DNA of 64,000 nucleotides, taken from positions 1 through 64,000 of the forward strand of contig JAFQZM010000025.1 of assembly GCA_017405875.1 (NCBI GenBank). Direction: 5' to 3'. This DNA comes from a bacterium (GTDB taxonomy: Bacteria > UBP6 > UBA1177). The notes under the pieces are model-generated. The model did not search any database. It worked only from the letters and a program-made list of their open reading frames with translations, and was not told the DNA's origin. Position numbers and translations under genes: made by a program. Of the stretch, positions 61,306 through 64,000 are shown in pieces. The stretch's first letter is position 1; every line of letters begins with the position of its first letter.

Positions 61306-61333
61306 ATTATAGTGTCAATGATTTTTTTGTCAA
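61306..61333 (-). promoter_or_regulatory. Consensus sigma-70 promoter of the lipid-kinase/PP2C operon
   Basis: Perfect hexamers: -35 TTGACA (61333-61328), 16-bp spacer, -10 TATAAT (61311-61306). A leader of about 20 nt follows before ATG 61277. It begins only 13 bp after the buk stop. Confidence 0.85.
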
Positions 61334-61345
61334 AAACTCTTAAAT

Positions 61346-62419
61346 TTAATAGATTTTGGCTTTTTCGACGCCGTCAACGACTCTGAAAGCACCTTCCGCA
61401 AGTGCCGCAAGCTCGTCTTCGCCCGGATAAACGAAAAATTCACCCATCCAGCCGGTGTATTCCTTGAGATCTTCGACGAATTTCTTGAAGTACGCACAAC
61501 CGCCGGTGACGATGATTCCGTCGATCTTTCCTTTCAGAGCTGCAGCATACGCACCGATCTCTTTTGCGACCTGATATTCGAAAGCGTCGAAAACTTTGAG
61601 GGTTTCGGGGTCGCCCGCTTTTACCTGATTTTCGATGTCGCGGAAGTCTTCAGTTCCGATGTATGCCTTAAATCCGCTCTCTCGCGAGAAAATGCGGATG
61701 ACTTCTTCTTTCGGCATCGAGTAGCACATATTTATGATTCCGATAAGCGGCATCGCACCGGCTCTGTTCATGCTGAAAGGTCCCATTCCGAGAAGTCCGT
61801 CGTTTACGTCTACGACTTTGCCGCCTTCGAGCGCAGCGATCGAGATACCGCCGCCCAGGTGAGCTACGACATAATTTGCTTTGTAGAAATCCTTGCCCTG
61901 CTTCTCGGCTATCTTTCTTGCTACTGCCTTGATGTTGAGTGCGTGAACGCGGCAGATCCTCGTGATCCCCGGAAGTCCGGAAAGTCTCGCCTTGTCCCAC
62001 ATATTGTCGGTCGTAACAGGGTCAACGATGTAGCTTTCTTTAAGTCCGAAATCTTTTGCCAGTTTATCGGCAATGATTCCGCCCAGATTCGATGCGTGGT
62101 TTGCGAATCTGCAACTGTTCAAATCATCAAGCAGCGCCTGATTGACAAGGTATGTGCCGCCTTCGAGCGGTTTTACCGGGCCGCCCCTGCCGACAGATGC
62201 AACGACCTGAAAGCCTTTTTCCGCGACGACTTTGTCAACTGCTTTTTTTATCATCGAATACCTGAAATCGAACTGCTCCGAAACGAGTTTGAACTTTGCC
62301 AGCTCTTCCTGCGGATGGCGGACGGTCTCTTCGTAAAGAGAACCTTCACGGCTGAAAACGGCGAATTTCGTTGAAGTTGAACCTGGATTTACTACGATTG
62401 TGACTTCTGTTTTTGTCAT
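61346..62419 (-). CDS. buk: Butyrate kinase
   Basis: 357 residues, ASKHA fold. Makes butyrate and ATP from butyryl phosphate. Marks: VNPGSTSTKFAVF, GRGGPVKPLEGGTY, VAHLGGGISIAA, DGLLGMGPFS and VTGGCAYFKKF. ATG 62419 follows GGAGAG. In operon with ptb, with a DUF493 gene between them. Confidence 0.96.
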   Translation of the reverse strand: MTKTEVTIVVNPGSTSTKFAVFSREGSLYEETVRHPQEELAKFKLVSEQFDFRYSMIKKAVDKVVAEKGFQVVASVGRGGPVKPLEGGTYLVNQALLDDLNSCRFANHASNLGGIIADKLAKDFGLKESYIVDPVTTDNMWDKARLSGLPGITRICRVHALNIKAVARKIAEKQGKDFYKANYVVAHLGGGISIAALEGGKVVDVNDGLLGMGPFSMNRAGAMPLIGIINMCYSMPKEEVIRIFSRESGFKAYIGTEDFRDIENQVKAGDPETLKVFDAFEYQVAKEIGAYAAALKGKIDGIIVTGGCAYFKKFVEDLKEYTGWMGEFFVYPGEDELAALAEGAFRVVDGVEKAKIY

Positions 62420-62432
62420 TTTTCTCTCCATA

Positions 62433-62702
62433 TTAAATTGCGAATTTTACGTCAGGATGAGCTTTCAAAGCCTCGTAAAGAGCGTGCATTTTTTCTTTGT
62501 TTTCCACATAGACCGGAACCGTGTATGATGTGTATTTTCCGGCTGAACTTTTGTTTTCGGTCACTTTTCCTTTGAGCGGGATTTCGGTTTTTGCAAGGAT
62601 ATCAAGAAGATCGGCAACGTTTTTCCCGACTTCTTCCTTTGAATGCATAACCACTTTCAAAGTGATGAGAACCGGATATTTTACTTCGTGTTTTTCAGCC
62701 AT
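62433..62702 (-). CDS. DUF493 (YbeD-like) small protein
   Basis: 89 residues with the ferredoxin-like alpha/beta pattern of the YbeD/DUF493 family: KYPVLITLKVVMHSK near the start, YTSYTVPVYVENKEKMHALYEALKAHPDVKFAI at the end (last residues diagnostic). Family members look like small regulatory ACT-like domains and often sit beside lipB; here it lies 11 bp after ptb and 13 bp before buk. A regulatory role for butyrate production is possible but unproven. Confidence 0.85.
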   Translation of the reverse strand: MAEKHEVKYPVLITLKVVMHSKEEVGKNVADLLDILAKTEIPLKGKVTENKSSAGKYTSYTVPVYVENKEKMHALYEALKAHPDVKFAI

Positions 62703-62713
62703 AACTATCCAAT

Positions 62714-63634
62714 TTAATTAGCGTTTACCGTAATTCCGAGAACGAGCGAATTGATCTTTGCCCTTGCATCGTCGGCACGCGAGCTTAAGAGAACGGGAAC
62801 TTTAGCGCCTACGATTACGTGACCGGTCTGAGCGCCGCCCCAGTAGTGAACGAGCTTGCCGAGAACGTTTCCGCTTTCGATGTTCGGGAAAATGAGGATG
62901 TCTGCGCATCCCGCCATGACGGAATTGATCCCTTTGACTTTTGCCGCGTATTCCGAAATTACGTTGTCGATAGCGTAAGGTCCTTCAAGGTAAGCGTTGA
63001 TGTCGTCAAGCTCGCCTTCTGCTTTCATTCTCTGGATTTCAGCTGCGTCAACTGTCGACTGGATCTTCGGAGAAACGGTCTCGATCGCAGAAATGTATGC
63101 GACTCTCGGTTTTTCAAAGCCGAGTTTGTGGAAAACCTGAACCGCGCCGCGGGTCATCTCTATCTTCTGTTCAAGTGTCGGAAGCGGGATTATGCCGCCG
63201 TCCATAAGACCGACGAGACGCTTGCCCTCGCCTTTTGAAAGCGGATCTTCGTAAATGAGGATATCGCTGACGACTGCCGCAGCCTTGAGTCCGTTCTCCT
63301 TTCTGAAAACTGCTTTCATGATCTGCGCCGTCTCGACGCTTCCTTTGAGAAGGATGTTGACTCTGCCGTCTGCCGCATAATCTGCAGCTTTCGAGCAGCT
63401 TTCAACATTGTCGGCACACGGAACTATCTCGACTTTTCCTTCGAGAACGGTTCCTTCGATGAGGTGATTTATTTTTTCAGCGTTTCCGAAAAGAACGGGA
63501 ACCGCCAGATTTTCAACGACCATATCTATTGCCGCCTCTATTGCGACCGGCTTATCGGCGCCGACAACCGCAACGACCTGCTTTTTTTCCATTTTCTTAA
63601 CAAAATCAATCATTTCGTCAAAACTTCTGAACAT
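62714..63634 (-). CDS. ptb: Phosphate butyryltransferase
   Basis: 306 residues. Converts butyryl-CoA and phosphate to butyryl phosphate and CoA. PTA/PTB family marks: VVGADKPVAIEAA at the start, LLKGSVETAQIMKAVF, GLMDGGIIPLPTLEQK, and VLLSSRADDARAKINSLVLGI at the end. GGAGG before ATG. First gene of the ptb-DUF493-buk operon, 100 bp from two tRNA genes on the same strand. Confidence 0.95.
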   Translation of the reverse strand: MFRSFDEMIDFVKKMEKKQVVAVVGADKPVAIEAAIDMVVENLAVPVLFGNAEKINHLIEGTVLEGKVEIVPCADNVESCSKAADYAADGRVNILLKGSVETAQIMKAVFRKENGLKAAAVVSDILIYEDPLSKGEGKRLVGLMDGGIIPLPTLEQKIEMTRGAVQVFHKLGFEKPRVAYISAIETVSPKIQSTVDAAEIQRMKAEGELDDINAYLEGPYAIDNVISEYAAKVKGINSVMAGCADILIFPNIESGNVLGKLVHYWGGAQTGHVIVGAKVPVLLSSRADDARAKINSLVLGITVNAN

Positions 63635-63735
63635 TTTCGACCTCCGAACAAAAATAAGTCAATAATCAAAAACGCCGAATACTTGCATTTTAAAAGAGTT
63701 AAATCAAGAAAATCCTGTGTGGGAAAGAAAAAAGA

Positions 63736-63812
<77 letters not shown>

Positions 63813-63830
63813 GTCTCGATTGTGAAAGAA

Positions 63831-63906
63831 TGGTAGGCGCTGCAGGGTTCGAACCTGCGACCACCGGCTTGTAAGGCCGATGCTCTCCCAGCTGAGCTAA
63901 GCGCCC
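63831..63906 (-). tRNA. tRNA-Val (TAC)
   Basis: Reads leftward from GGGCGCT; anticodon loop CTTACAA (TAC), T loop TTCGAAC, acceptor closing with a G1-U72 wobble, discriminator A and encoded CCA. It lies 18 bp upstream of tRNA-Asp. Confidence 0.97.
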
Positions 63907-63919
63907 ATCAGCGGCAGGT

Positions 63920-63947
63920 AATATAGCCAGAATTGTTTTGAAGTCAA
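63920..63947 (-). promoter_or_regulatory. Promoter of the tRNA-Val/tRNA-Asp operon
   Basis: -35 TTGACT (63947-63942), 16-bp spacer, -10 TATATT (63925-63920), followed by a short GC-rich stretch before the tRNA-Val 5' end. Confidence 0.75.
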
Positions 63948-64000
63948 ATAAAAAATGATTTTTTTTGGAATAAGATGCTAATTGATTGAATTTATTTGAA

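Overview
The window looks like chromosome of a Gram-negative, probably anaerobic bacterium. It encodes outer-membrane barrel proteins, a complete Tol-Pal system, a RseP-type protease, lipoproteins with clear lipoboxes and a butyrate-kinase/phosphotransbutyrylase pair. Several exported proteins combine Asp/Ser/Thr-rich linkers with Cys-rich, thrombospondin-type-3 and 'CGNGIVEKGEVCDGD' repeats. Hanks-type kinases with PEGA domains and NtrC-type regulators are also present. This mix is best known from the former Deltaproteobacteria/Myxococcota and related uncultured anaerobes. No rRNA or ribosomal-protein gene is present, so the lineage stays an inference.

Layout. 1-5.3 kb is accessory: a 7-bp tandem repeat, an AT-rich gene for an OLD-like ATPase with a possible HEPN tail, a tiny zinc-ribbon gene, and an 852-residue Cys-rich lipoprotein ending in a DUF1566 domain whose last codons resemble a diversity-generating-retroelement target. 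A gene-free stretch with hairpins, a 40-bp-arm palindrome and a repeated 24-mer follows. 5.3-11.4 kb holds a HAD-type lipoprotein, an FMN-binding/CX3CP membrane protein, and a leftward operon of AlgI-type acyltransferase plus two paralogous SGNH proteins. 11.5-15.6 kb is a rightward housekeeping operon (panC, folK, small protein, der, mltG). 15.7-21.8 kb carries large secreted proteins, one apparently split by a 1-nt indel. 21.9-30.3 kb carries a PEGA kinase, an operon of degenerate adenine-methylase-like protein + NtrC regulator + 7TM histidine kinase, and a dipeptide-repeat lipoprotein. 30.4-36.7 kb has an OPT transporter, a 1052-residue periplasmic coiled-coil protein and RodA. 36.8-42.5 kb runs rightward (moxR, then cmk-ispH-dprA-topA). 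42.5-48.9 kb is a leftward operon (Ser/Thr kinase, phoH, phosphoesterase, lipB, barrel protein, acpS). 49-58.2 kb is envelope biology (MAM-like lipoprotein, pal-tolB-tonB/tolA-tolR-tolQ, rseP, lipoprotein, barrel). 58.3-61.3 kb is a lipid-kinase/PP2C/thioredoxin operon whose first gene carries an in-frame stop. 61.3-63.9 kb is buk, a DUF493 gene, ptb and two tRNA genes.

Together most genes serve envelope construction and surface display (Tol-Pal, RseP, RodA, MltG, polysaccharide acylation, many lipoproteins), protein phosphorylation (two Hanks kinases and a PP2C phosphatase) and fermentative butyrate metabolism. The most unusual items are the methylase-like/NtrC/histidine-kinase operon, the ATPase-HEPN gene, the possible retroelement-diversified lipoprotein, and two genes that appear interrupted (frameshift near 20770, in-frame TAA at 61149-61151).
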